A stretch of DNA of 36,479 nucleotides from assembly GCA_016794545.1 (NCBI GenBank), contig JAEUJX010000030.1:1-36479 (forward strand), given 5' to 3'. The notes beneath the pieces are model-generated. The model was not told the DNA's origin. It did no database searches and saw nothing but the letters and a program-made list of their open reading frames with translations. Origin of the DNA: Myxococcales bacterium (GTDB lineage Bacteria > Myxococcota_A > Polyangia > Haliangiales > Haliangiaceae). The position numbers and the translations under genes were made by a program. Of this stretch, positions 8,107-17,015 are shown in pieces (position 1 is the stretch's first letter; each line of letters starts with the position of its first letter).

Positions 8107-9725
8107 CAGTTCTTCAGCTCTGAACAGGCGGCTCGTTCGCGGTCGGCGCGCGGGTCGGACAGGCGTGTATACGCCTCCGAGAGCCCGCAGCGGGTGGTGG
8201 GGTCGAAAGGACTGATCCGGAGCGCCTGTTCGTAGGCCTGCGCGGCCTCCGGCCATTGTTGCCGCGCGGATCGGGCCATGCCAAGGGTCACGGCGGCCAC
8301 GGCGTCGCGGTCGTCCGCCGCGGCGAGCGGGGTGGCGAGCTCGATGGCCCGATCGAAGCGCCCCAGCTCGACGAGGGTCCGGGCGAGCTTGCCGGCCACG
8401 AACGGCTCCTGGCCACCGACCGAGAGGGCCTTCTCGTACTCGATCGCGGCGGCCTCGAGCATGCCGCGCGCCCGCAGCATGCCGCCGATCCGGGCGTGCT
8501 TGCGGGCACGGACCGAGACCTGCTCCAGGCCCACGTTCTCGGAGTCGACGCCGCCCTTCGCGAACTTGATCGGCTTGCCGGCGCGGGTGTTGCCGGCGGC
8601 CGGCTTCTCGGCCTTGAGGTGCGCGTGCCAGTCCTTCTCGACGCCGGCCCAGCTCGTGCCCATCACCTCGGCGACGGCGCGGCGCGCGCTCTTGCCGTCG
8701 CGCTGCGCGGCGAGCGCGTCGCGGATGCCCTGGTAGCCGACCTTCTTCTGCATCCAGCCGATCAGCGTGTAGACCTCGGCGTACGCGAGCGCCGCGGCCT
8801 CCTGGCTCGGCAGCTTGGCCATCGACGGGTGCATCTCGTCGAACGAGATCAGGCGCCCCTTCTTGAGCGCGCTCGCGAGCAGCGCCTGCTCGGTCGCGGC
8901 GAGCACGACCTCGGGCGGACGGCGCCAGCGCGTCTGCTCGAGCCGCGCGATGCCCTCCTGCATCCACACTGGCACCGTGTCGTGGCTGATCCGCGACACC
9001 ACGAGGTGCGTGTACTCGTGGGCGAGCGTGTCCATCCACGGGTAGCCGAAGATCGTCGCGCGCGGCGAGACGACCATCAGCTTGTTGTACTTGGACAGCG
9101 CGATCGTGCCGGTCGTCTCGATCTCCGCCTCGGTCAGCGGCGACAGCTTCGCGAGATCCGCCGGCGCGCCGAGCAGCTCGACGCGGATCGGGTCCGCCGG
9201 TCGCAGGCCCAGGTCCTCGCCGATCGTCTCGTACGCCGCATCGAGCACCTCGCCGGCGAGCGCCGCGATCGTGCCGTCGGGCCCGGGCGCGTACCGGATC
9301 AGGAAGTGGCCCTTCGGCGAGCGCAGCTCGGTGAACGTCGCGGTCACGCCGAGCGTCGACGACGCGAGCTTGCGCGTCTGTGCGACGAGCCCGTCGACGG
9401 CATCGTCGGGCAGCTTGTCGAGGCTCTTCAGGGCGCCGGCGTAGTCGCCGGTCTGGAACGCCAGCTCGGCGCGCAGCCACTTCACCTCGGCGGAGTCGCT
9501 GGCGCGCTTCTCGAGATCGGCGAGCAGCGCGCGGGCGTCGTCGAGCCGCGCGGTCTGGAGGAACCGCGCGGCCTTGATCACGTCACCGGTGACCGTGCGA
9601 TCGCGCCGCGCCTCCGTCGGCGCGGGGAGCGCGCACAGCGCCATCGCGACCACGGCGACGGCAAGGCTTGCCTTCGGCAGGCCGCGCAGCGCGGCGGAGC
9701 GGCGCGCAGGTAGCCGAGCCCTCAC
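8106..9725 (-). CDS. Secreted gluzincin-type metalloprotease (peptidase MA-like) with TPR regions
   Basis: The GTG start at 9725 overlaps the upstream TGA by four bases (GTGA). The 539-residue product has a hydrophobic leader at about 18-39 ending near TEARRDR, suggesting export. TPR-like helices follow (about 45-105). The peptidase core contains HEYTH at 236-240 and a downstream Glu257 in VWMQEGIARLEQ, the HExxH-E arrangement of gluzincins and of the peptidase-MA-like family. Helical TPR-like repeats recur at about 400-520 (for example AQAYEQALRISPFDP). Its location in a MoxR/DUF58 operon suggests an envelope job, perhaps processing or assembly of envelope proteins; that is inference. All zinc ligands expected for activity appear present. 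The gene ends at TGA overlapping the moxR ATG. Confidence 0.85.
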   Translation of the reverse strand: MRARLPARRSAALRGLPKASLAVAVVAMALCALPAPTEARRDRTVTGDVIKAARFLQTARLDDARALLADLEKRASDSAEVKWLRAELAFQTGDYAGALKSLDKLPDDAVDGLVAQTRKLASSTLGVTATFTELRSPKGHFLIRYAPGPDGTIAALAGEVLDAAYETIGEDLGLRPADPIRVELLGAPADLAKLSPLTEAEIETTGTIALSKYNKLMVVSPRATIFGYPWMDTLAHEYTHLVVSRISHDTVPVWMQEGIARLEQTRWRRPPEVVLAATEQALLASALKKGRLISFDEMHPSMAKLPSQEAAALAYAEVYTLIGWMQKKVGYQGIRDALAAQRDGKSARRAVAEVMGTSWAGVEKDWHAHLKAEKPAAGNTRAGKPIKFAKGGVDSENVGLEQVSVRARKHARIGGMLRARGMLEAAAIEYEKALSVGGQEPFVAGKLARTLVELGRFDRAIELATPLAAADDRDAVAAVTLGMARSARQQWPEAAQAYEQALRISPFDPTTRCGLSEAYTRLSDPRADRERAACSELKN

Positions 9726-12700
9726 TTGATGAGCTCCTCGTAGTAGCGCTTGATCATGTCGTCGTAGCCGTCCGGCGCGACGGAGCCCTTCTTCTTCATC
9801 GCCTCGAGCAGATCTTCGCGGAACCGCTCGGGCGCGCGGTACTCGTCGGCGCCGGGGATCCGGATCGGCTCGTCTCCGACCGAGCTGCCCTCCTGCGCCT
9901 GGCGCGCGGCGCTGCGTGCGCGGTCGCGGGCCTTCGCCAGTGCCTCGGCCGCGGCGCGCGCCGCTTCCCGCGTCCCGGACGGGTCGCGCGCCTTCGCGCG
10001 GTCGTCCGCGTTGCCCATCTGATCGACGGCGCCGCCGAGCTTCTTGCCGAGCTCCGCGCCGGCGTCGCCGGGCAGGTCGCCGCCGAGCTGCTTGGTGCGC
10101 TCCGCGAGCCGCTGCGCGCGGCCCTTGTTCATCTGCTGGCGCCGGCGCAGCCGGTCCATCGCGCGCATGTCATCCGGCGACATGATCTGATCGGGCCGCG
10201 GCGACAGCGACTGGAGCTCCTTGATGAGGTCCTTCGCGATCGGGTTCGCGCGCTCCACGCCGTCCAGTGCGTCCTGCGTGGCGTCGGCCCACTTGCTCTT
10301 CGGGTCGTCGTTGATCGCGGCCTCGAGCTCGCCGGCGATCGTGTCGAGCGACGTCTTCGCCTGCCGTGCCATGCCGAGCGCCTCCGCGAGGTCGCCGTCC
10401 TCGACCATCTTCTCGACGTCGCCGAGGCGCCGCTCGACGATGTCGAGCTCCTCCTTCGCGAACGGCGTCAGGCCGGCCTCGTTGATGTCACCGAGGCGCT
10501 TGCGCAGCTTCTCGACGAGCGCGCCGACCTTCTTCGAGGCCTCGCGCCGGCTGTCCTTCGCCACCTCGTCGGCCTTCTCGGCATACGACTCGAAGATCCG
10601 GTTCGCCTCGGCGGCGATGTCGTCCTGGTCCTTCGCGACGTCCGCGAGCTCGTTCATCACCTCGTCGAGCTTCCTCTGCTCGTCGGAGAACTTGTCACCG
10701 CGCAGGTTCGCGAGCGAGCCCTCGAGCGCGCTCGACGAGCGGTCGTGCTGCGTGCGGCACTGCTCGAGCTTGGCCTGCGCCTGCGCCGTCTGGCCGGCGC
10801 GCAGGAGCTTGCGGACCTCCTCGAGGCAGCTCTGGCCCTGTTGCGCCTGGACGGCGCTGCGGTTGACGTACTGGTCGAGCACGTCCTCGGCCATGCCCCT
10901 CCGGTGCTTCTCGAGGTCGGCGTACGCGCGCTCGAGCGCCTTCATCTCGCGCTCGATCTCGTCGAGCAGGCGCGGGTCCTTGGTCTTCGCGTACTGCGCC
11001 ATCAGGTCGGCGAGCCGCTTCTGGTGCGCGCTGATCTCGTCGGACACGTCGAGCAGGCCCTCGAGTCGCTCGCGGTCGAGCCAGTCGGCGAGCGTGATGG
11101 TGTCGTCCTCGAGCTCGGCGATGATGCGCGGATCGAGGCCGGCGAACCGCCCGGGCGCGAACCCCGCGGCCTTGCCGGCCTTGCCGCTCGGCAGGAGTCG
11201 CGCCTCCGCGGTCGCGAGCTTGTCGAGCCGCTCGCGCATCGCGGCGAGCGCCTTGCGCATCGCCTCCGACGCGTGCGGGTCCTTCTCGTACGCGGCGCCG
11301 ATCGAGCCGAGCTCGACCACCGCCTCCTTCAGCACGCGCGCGAGCTCCTCGCGGGGCGCCGGCTCGGCCTCGTCCTTCAGCACGAGGCGGCCGCCGAGGT
11401 TCTTCACGATCTTCTCGGCGAGCTCCTGCTGGCGGCCGAGCGTCTCCTCGTGGCGCTCGCGCGGCGACACGACCTTGAGCCGCAGCTCGCGCGACTTGCC
11501 GATGCTGCCGCCGCCGACGCTGTTGTTGTCCTTCGCCTCGACCCAGTAGCGGACCTCGCCGCCGCTCGGCACCACGATCTCGGCGATGTCCCACAGCAGC
11601 TTGCCCTGTGCGCGGCCGCTCCCCATCGCCGCTCCGCCCTCGAGCGGGATCGGCTTCTTGCCCTTGTCGCGGCCGGCTTCCCACACGAGCTCGGCGGTGG
11701 TGAGGCCGAAGTCATCCTCGATCACGAACGCGAGCTCGACGCGCCGCAGGTTCGTCACGTCGAGCTCGTCGGCGGGCGCCATCAGCTGGACGTTCGGCGC
11801 CTGGTCGGGCTCCGCGTCGATCGAGCGCGGGGTGGTCTCGATCGCGCGCGAGCCCGCCGGCCCCACGACCGCGAACCGGTAGCGCGTGCTCTTGTCGATC
11901 ACGAACGACGCGCGCATCTGGTCGCCCTCGAGCGTCGCCTTGATCGTCGTCGGCTCGTCGGGCTTGTCGGTGTCGACGAGGAGCTCGACCGCGGCGGCGG
12001 GCACGAGCACGCGCGCCTTGAGATCGACCTTCGTGCCGGGCAGGCCGCGCACGTCGCCCGACGACGACGGCAGCGGCAGCGGCTGCCGCTTCGAGTACGC
12101 GGGGAACGTGAGCACCGCGTCGAGGTCGCCGACCAGCGGGACGGTCGAGAGCTGCGCGCCGTCGAACGGCTGCTCCGGCGACCGCACGAGCGAGAGCCAG
12201 CCGCCGGCGACGACGCCGGGCGCCGCCGCGATCAGCAGGGCGTTCGCGAGCAGCGCGACCAGCATCCACCGCAGCGCGCGGCGGACCTCGCCCTCGGGGA
12301 GCAGCGCCCTGGGCTCGACGCCGTCGAGGCGCGACGCCGTCGAAGCGATCAGCGCGTCGACCAGCTCCTGCGACGGCGCGCCCGGGCGCACGGGAGCCTC
12401 GGCGAGCTCGACCGAGGACAGGAGATCGCTCGCGACCTCGCGCTTGCGCGTGCCGACCCAGCGCGCGACGTCGGCGTCGCTCCGGTAGCGGCGGCGCGGC
12501 GCGACGAGGCCCATGACGATCGCGCCCAGCACGACGAGCGCGGCGGCGAGCCCGGCGATGCCGAGCACCGTGACCGCGCTCGCGCGCGAGCCACCGAACA
12601 GGTGGCCGAGCACCGGCACGACGAGGCAGACCCCACCGACGGCCGCGACTGCGTAGAGCACCGCCCGCGCGGCCTCGTGGCGATAGAGCACGTGGCGGAC

Positions 12701-12832
12701 GCGCGCCAGAAAGCCTGGAATGGCCCTCGCTTGCGAGGGCTCCTGCGTGCCCGGTGTCGTCGAAGATGCTGCCACGATCTCGCCTGCGTCCCGCGACCTG
12801 TCGAGCATAGCTCTAGCGAGGTGTTCCGACAC
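9722..12832 (-). CDS. DUF4175-like large membrane protein with long coiled-coil C-terminus
   Basis: This is the first gene of the operon. If translation begins at GTG 12832 the product is 1036 residues; an alternative is ATG 12808 (1028 residues). Neither has a clear Shine-Dalgarno sequence. Three TM segments are visible at about 57-79, 85-110 and 189-210. Residues about 220-480 look like beta-rich extracytoplasmic domains. From about 490 to 980 the sequence is Lys/Glu/Arg/Ala-rich and strongly helical, consistent with long coiled coils. The overall architecture and the MoxR/DUF58 neighbourhood match DUF4175 proteins. The C-terminus ends DMIKRYYEELIK. It is probably anchored in the inner membrane with a large periplasmic helical part. 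No enzymatic motif is seen, and function is unknown. Its TGA overlaps the next gene's GTG. Confidence 0.8.
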   Translation of the reverse strand: MSEHLARAMLDRSRDAGEIVAASSTTPGTQEPSQARAIPGFLARVRHVLYRHEAARAVLYAVAAVGGVCLVVPVLGHLFGGSRASAVTVLGIAGLAAALVVLGAIVMGLVAPRRRYRSDADVARWVGTRKREVASDLLSSVELAEAPVRPGAPSQELVDALIASTASRLDGVEPRALLPEGEVRRALRWMLVALLANALLIAAAPGVVAGGWLSLVRSPEQPFDGAQLSTVPLVGDLDAVLTFPAYSKRQPLPLPSSSGDVRGLPGTKVDLKARVLVPAAAVELLVDTDKPDEPTTIKATLEGDQMRASFVIDKSTRYRFAVVGPAGSRAIETTPRSIDAEPDQAPNVQLMAPADELDVTNLRRVELAFVIEDDFGLTTAELVWEAGRDKGKKPIPLEGGAAMGSGRAQGKLLWDIAEIVVPSGGEVRYWVEAKDNNSVGGGSIGKSRELRLKVVSPRERHEETLGRQQELAEKIVKNLGGRLVLKDEAEPAPREELARVLKEAVVELGSIGAAYEKDPHASEAMRKALAAMRERLDKLATAEARLLPSGKAGKAAGFAPGRFAGLDPRIIAELEDDTITLADWLDRERLEGLLDVSDEISAHQKRLADLMAQYAKTKDPRLLDEIEREMKALERAYADLEKHRRGMAEDVLDQYVNRSAVQAQQGQSCLEEVRKLLRAGQTAQAQAKLEQCRTQHDRSSSALEGSLANLRGDKFSDEQRKLDEVMNELADVAKDQDDIAAEANRIFESYAEKADEVAKDSRREASKKVGALVEKLRKRLGDINEAGLTPFAKEELDIVERRLGDVEKMVEDGDLAEALGMARQAKTSLDTIAGELEAAINDDPKSKWADATQDALDGVERANPIAKDLIKELQSLSPRPDQIMSPDDMRAMDRLRRRQQMNKGRAQRLAERTKQLGGDLPGDAGAELGKKLGGAVDQMGNADDRAKARDPSGTREAARAAAEALAKARDRARSAARQAQEGSSVGDEPIRIPGADEYRAPERFREDLLEAMKKKGSVAPDGYDDMIKRYYEELIK

Positions 12833-12888
12833 GCGCCATGGGAGGACATGCGATATAACAACCGCGCGAGCGGTGCATCTTGCCGAGG
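12833..12888. promoter_or_regulatory. Divergent intergenic region with an AT-rich TATAAC patch
   Basis: Only about 56 bases separate the DUF4175-like gene from the sigma factor gene, so both promoters must lie here or inside coding sequence. The patch GATATAACAA at 12852-12861 stands out in this GC-rich DNA; TATAAC at 12854-12859 matches five of six bases of a sigma-70 -10 box reading rightward. No matching -35 hexamer is visible at 16-18 bases. The patch could serve either direction. Promoter activity is inferred. Confidence 0.3.
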
Positions 12889-13604
<716 letters not shown>

Positions 13605-13605
<1 letters not shown>

Positions 13606-14168
13606 TGGCCACCCCCGACGACATCGAGCTGATGCAGCACCACGACGGCGAGCTCCCCGAGCGCCTGTCGGCGGACGTCGAGGCGCGTCTCGCGGCCGAT
13701 CCCGAGGCGCGCGCGAAGGCCGAGTCGCTCGCGCAGGTTGACGAGCTGCTCCGCGGTCACCTCGAGCTCGCGGCCGACAACGTGAGCGATCGGCGGTTCG
13801 ACGCGATGTGGAAGGAGATCGACGCGGCGACCTCGGCGCCGGCGACCGCGACGTCGCCGGGCGTGTGGGCGCGGATCACGGGGTGGCTCGATCGCTACCG
13901 TGGCCACGTGATCACCGGCGCGTTGTCGGCCGGCGCCGTCGCGGCGCTCGCGTTGATCCTGCGCACCACCGGTGGCTCGCCCGAGGACCCGGCGCAGGCG
14001 CAGCGCCCGTTCGCGATCGACGTGCGTCCTGCGGCGATGCGCACGGCGCCGGAGATCGAGTCGCTCGAGACGCCGAACGGCGAGGGCACGGTGCTCAACC
14101 TCGAAGACGAAGATGGACACACGACGGTGATCTGGGTGACGCGTGAGGATACTGTGGAGGGCATATGA
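13605..14168 (+). CDS. Membrane-anchored anti-sigma factor candidate without zinc-binding cysteines
   Basis: ATG 13605 overlaps the sigma stop (TGATG); the GTG just before it at 13602 is in frame but less likely. The 187-residue product has an acidic helical cytoplasmic part (1-99) beginning MQHHDGELPERLSADVEARL, which resembles the N-terminus of many anti-sigma factors, but the HxxxCxxC ligands of the zinc-binding class are absent (no Cys at all). One TM segment lies at about 101-119 (HVITGALSAGAVAALALIL). The periplasmic tail of about 65 residues ends with GTVLNLEDEDGHTTVIWVTR, a motif-like segment I cannot assign. Function is inferred from position and topology rather than from a clear family match. 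Its stop is embedded in the next gene's ATGA. Confidence 0.7.
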
Positions 14169-14638
14169 GGTCGCCCGTTTCGCTCGCGCTCGCGGTCGCG
14201 CTCGCGCTCGCGCCCGGCGTGGCCGCGGCGCAGCCCAAGCAGGCCCCGCCGCCGCCGCCGACGGTGAGCTGCGACTTCTTCGAGATCAGCGCCTCGTCCG
14301 GCAAGGACGGGTCGATCGATCCCGAGCTCGAGAAGCTGAAGAAGAAGTTCAAGAAGCCGCCGTTCTCTTCGTGGAACACGTTCAAGCTGCTGATGAAGTC
14401 CGAGAAGCAGCTGACCCAGAAGAAGCTGGAGACGATCCCGCTGAAGCTCGGGAAGGCGGAGGCGACGCTGCTCGGCGTCGTCAACGCGAGCCAGGTGCGC
14501 CTCACCATCTCGATCGACGACGAGAGCGGCAAGAACTTCGTGAACAACACGTCGACGTTCGCGGCCGGTGACTACCTGGTCTACGGGCACTCCCTGCCCA
14601 ACAATGACGGGCACTTGCTCGCGCTGACCTGCAAGTAG
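14165..14638 (+). CDS. Small secreted protein, third gene of the sigma operon; unknown function
   Basis: The start ATG 14165 forms an ATGA overlap with the preceding stop. The 157-residue product has a classic Sec signal peptide (ALALAPGVAAAQP, cleavage after about residue 23), then a Pro stretch and one compact domain of about 125 residues. Two cysteines in the mature protein, one near its start (VSCDFF) and one at the end (LTCK), could form a disulfide joining the ends of the domain. The sequence is Lys- and Leu-rich with predicted helices followed by beta strands. It is probably periplasmic. I do not recognise the family. Coupling to the sigma and anti-sigma genes suggests that it senses or modulates the signal, or is a target of the pathway; that is inference. 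Confidence 0.8.
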   Translation: MRSPVSLALAVALALAPGVAAAQPKQAPPPPPTVSCDFFEISASSGKDGSIDPELEKLKKKFKKPPFSSWNTFKLLMKSEKQLTQKKLETIPLKLGKAEATLLGVVNASQVRLTISIDDESGKNFVNNTSTFAAGDYLVYGHSLPNNDGHLLALTCK

Positions 14639-14656
14639 CGATCTTCGCACCGCCTT

Positions 14657-14671
14657 CGGCCCGGTGGGCCG
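14657..14671 (+). terminator. GC-rich hairpin after the sigma operon (no T-tract)
   Basis: CGGCCC-GGT-GGGCCG is a perfect six-base stem with a three-base loop, starting 18 bases after the stop at 14638. No run of T follows, so it is at most an imperfect intrinsic terminator or a 3' end stabiliser. Hairpins this short arise easily by chance in such GC-rich DNA. Confidence 0.3.
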
Positions 14672-14727
14672 GCCCCGGCGATTCCTCGAAGACAAGCCGG
14701 CGCTGACGTGTTGTATACGGTCACGTC

Positions 14728-16935
14728 ATGAAGTCGGCCGGGACCGGGACCTCGTCGCGCAAGCGACCGCGCTGGGTGATCCCGGCGGCGGCGGCGGCGA
14801 CGGTGGCGGTGCTGCTGGTGCTGGGCCTGTTCGTGGTCTACCCGCGCGTCGGCGCGTGGATGATCCGCGGCAAGCTCGGCGACCGGCTCGCGGCCAAGCT
14901 CGGGCGCGAGGTCCGGTTCGGCGACATCGACGTGCGCCTCGGTCACGCGACGCTGCGCGACCTCGAGATCCGGGGGCCGAACGACGGCGACACGCCGCTC
15001 GTGCACATCGACAAGCTCGAGATCTCGTTCGACACGCTGCGGTCGTTCGTCGGCTCGGTGAAGCTCGGCGAGGCCGAGATCGACGGCATCGTGATCACGG
15101 TGCGTCGCGACGCGGCCGGCAAGGACAACCTCGGCGACCTCGTCGAGCGCGTCCTCGAGAAGAAGGAGTCGACCGGCAACGAGGGTGGTGGGTCGAGTGG
15201 GCTCCGCCCGACGTCGCTCGCGGTCACGCACGCGCGCGTGCTGGTCGATGATCAGGTGACCGGCGCGACCGCGCTCGTCGCCGATGGCACCGCGACGTGG
15301 CAGCCGGGCGAGCTGGTCGCGCGGGCGCGCCAGGTGTCGGCGACCACGCTGAACGCGCCGAAGGCGAGCGCGAACCTCGTCGAGATCACGAAGCAGACGG
15401 GCACGCCGCCGACGATCCGGATCGAGGGCGGCGAGCTCGCGGTGTGGCCGAAGCTCGCGCTGTCGGGCATCGACGGCACCGTCGTCGCGAACCCGGCGAA
15501 GGCCGGGGAGTACACGCTCGACTTCGCGGGCGGCTACGGCGGCGTGCCCGGCAAGCTGTGGACCGCGAAGGGCGCCGTGGACGTCAAGGCGGTGGCGATG
15601 AACGTCGATCTGGTCGCCGCGAAGTTCCAGCTCGACAAGCTCGCGCCGCTGCTCGCGCAGACCCCGGTCGTCGACTACCAGACCACGTCGGTCGACGCGA
15701 CCCTCCACCTCACCGCGGATCGGGCCGGCGCGAAGTTCGCCGGGGCGCTCACCCTGCGCGGCCTCAACGTCGGCCACCCGCTGATCGCGGACAAGGAGGT
15801 CCACGATCTCGATCTCGCGGCGCAGGTCGAGGGCAGCTTCGACCGCGCGTCCAAGAAGCTCGAACTGGTGCGCGGCGACTTCATGGTGCGCGACGTGCCG
15901 TTCTCGGTCACCGGCGCCGTGGTGCGCGCGCCGGCGAGCGCCGAGGCCCCGCACGGCCCGGGCGGCATCACGCAGGTCACCGGTCGCCTCGTCATCCCGT
16001 CGGTCGACTGCCAGCGCGTGCTGAACGCGATCCCGCCGGAGATGGCGCCGTACCTCGCGGGCTACAAGCTGAAGGGCATGTTCGACACCGACGTGGTGCT
16101 CGAGATCGACTGGGCGAACCTCGACGCGACCAAGCTCGACGGCCACGTCGGCATCCGCCACTGCAAGGTCACCGACGAGCCCGCCGACTCGCCGAAGCGC
16201 CTCAAGGAGGAGTTCGAGCACTACGTCGAGGTCGAGAAGGGCCAGTGGATGAGCTTCGTCGTGGGGCCCTCGAACGAGGACTTCGTCCCGCTCGATCAGG
16301 TCAGCCCGTACCTCATCAAGTCGATCATGAGCACGGAGGACTCCGCGTTCTATCAGCACCGCGGCTTCATCACGTCCGAGTTCCGCACCGCGCTCGTCCA
16401 CAACCTCAAGGCCGGCGCGTTCAAGTTCGGCGCGTCCTCGATCACGATGCAGTTCGTGAAGAACGTCCTGCTCTATCGCGAGAAGACGCTCGCCCGGAAG
16501 CTCCAGGAGCTGTTCCTCACGTGGCACGTCGAGAACACGCTCTCGAAGGACCGCATCCTCGAGATCTACCTGAACGTGATCGAGTACGGCCCCGCGCTCT
16601 ACGGCATCGGTCCCGCGAGCTGGCACTACTTCAGTAAGCCGCCGAAGGATCTGAACCCGGTCGAGGCCGCGTTCTTCTCGTCGATCCTCCCGAGCCCGAA
16701 GGCCCGCTACAAGCAGTACTGCGCCGGCACGCTGACCAAGTGGACCACCGGCAAGATCGAACGGATCCTCGCCATCATGAAGAAGCGCGAGCGGCTCACG
16801 CAGGCCGAGTACGATCAGGCGATGGCCACGCCGCTGCTGTTCGCCAAGGACGACTCCGAGACGGAGGACGAGTGCATGCGGCGTGTGACGAAAGCCATCA
16901 AGAACGCGCGATCCACGAATCCGCTGAAGCGCTGA
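14728..16935 (+). CDS. AsmA/DUF748-like protein fused to a GT51 peptidoglycan glycosyltransferase
   Basis: This 735-residue protein starts at ATG 14728. A basic cytoplasmic tail is followed by one TM segment (about 17-38). Residues about 40-490 read like an AsmA/DUF748 repeat-beta protein (LGREVRFGDIDVRLGHATL, then LRDLEIRGP and GKDNLGDLVERV). Residues about 505-690 are a GT51 domain: STEDSAFYQHRGF with Glu537, GASSITMQFVKN as motif 2, RKLQELFLTW with Glu594, and KDRILEIYLNVIEYG. There is no transpeptidase domain. GT51 enzymes polymerise lipid II into glycan strands at the outer face of the inner membrane. Motif 2 has Met where GxSTITQQ normally has Gln. The catalytic glutamates are present, so activity is plausible. 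The role of the AsmA-like part is unknown; lipid-bridge proteins share this fold. Confidence 0.85.
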   Translation: MKSAGTGTSSRKRPRWVIPAAAAATVAVLLVLGLFVVYPRVGAWMIRGKLGDRLAAKLGREVRFGDIDVRLGHATLRDLEIRGPNDGDTPLVHIDKLEISFDTLRSFVGSVKLGEAEIDGIVITVRRDAAGKDNLGDLVERVLEKKESTGNEGGGSSGLRPTSLAVTHARVLVDDQVTGATALVADGTATWQPGELVARARQVSATTLNAPKASANLVEITKQTGTPPTIRIEGGELAVWPKLALSGIDGTVVANPAKAGEYTLDFAGGYGGVPGKLWTAKGAVDVKAVAMNVDLVAAKFQLDKLAPLLAQTPVVDYQTTSVDATLHLTADRAGAKFAGALTLRGLNVGHPLIADKEVHDLDLAAQVEGSFDRASKKLELVRGDFMVRDVPFSVTGAVVRAPASAEAPHGPGGITQVTGRLVIPSVDCQRVLNAIPPEMAPYLAGYKLKGMFDTDVVLEIDWANLDATKLDGHVGIRHCKVTDEPADSPKRLKEEFEHYVEVEKGQWMSFVVGPSNEDFVPLDQVSPYLIKSIMSTEDSAFYQHRGFITSEFRTALVHNLKAGAFKFGASSITMQFVKNVLLYREKTLARKLQELFLTWHVENTLSKDRILEIYLNVIEYGPALYGIGPASWHYFSKPPKDLNPVEAAFFSSILPSPKARYKQYCAGTLTKWTTGKIERILAIMKKRERLTQAEYDQAMATPLLFAKDDSETEDECMRRVTKAIKNARSTNPLKR

Positions 16936-17015
16936 ACGCCCCTCCACCCACAAGGTGGGACAGGCTGGCGCAGCTTCGAAAGGCGCGACTTCGAGGCGCC
17001 CGGCGTATCATCAGC

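Noticed and set aside
12822-12827. GGAACA on the minus strand, similar to an ECF sigma -35 element
   Set aside because: No matching -10 element is found at the right spacing and it would place the transcript start inside the DUF4175-like coding region unless a downstream start is used.
14581-16953. Long minus-strand open frame opposite the AsmA-GT51 gene
   Set aside because: The plus strand encodes intact GT51 catalytic motifs; the antisense product is Arg/Val/Asp-rich with no recognisable domain.
16944-16958. Hairpin CCACC-CACAA-GGTGG after the AsmA-GT51 gene
   Set aside because: The stem is only five bases (six with a wobble pair) and no T-run follows, so I do not call it a terminator.
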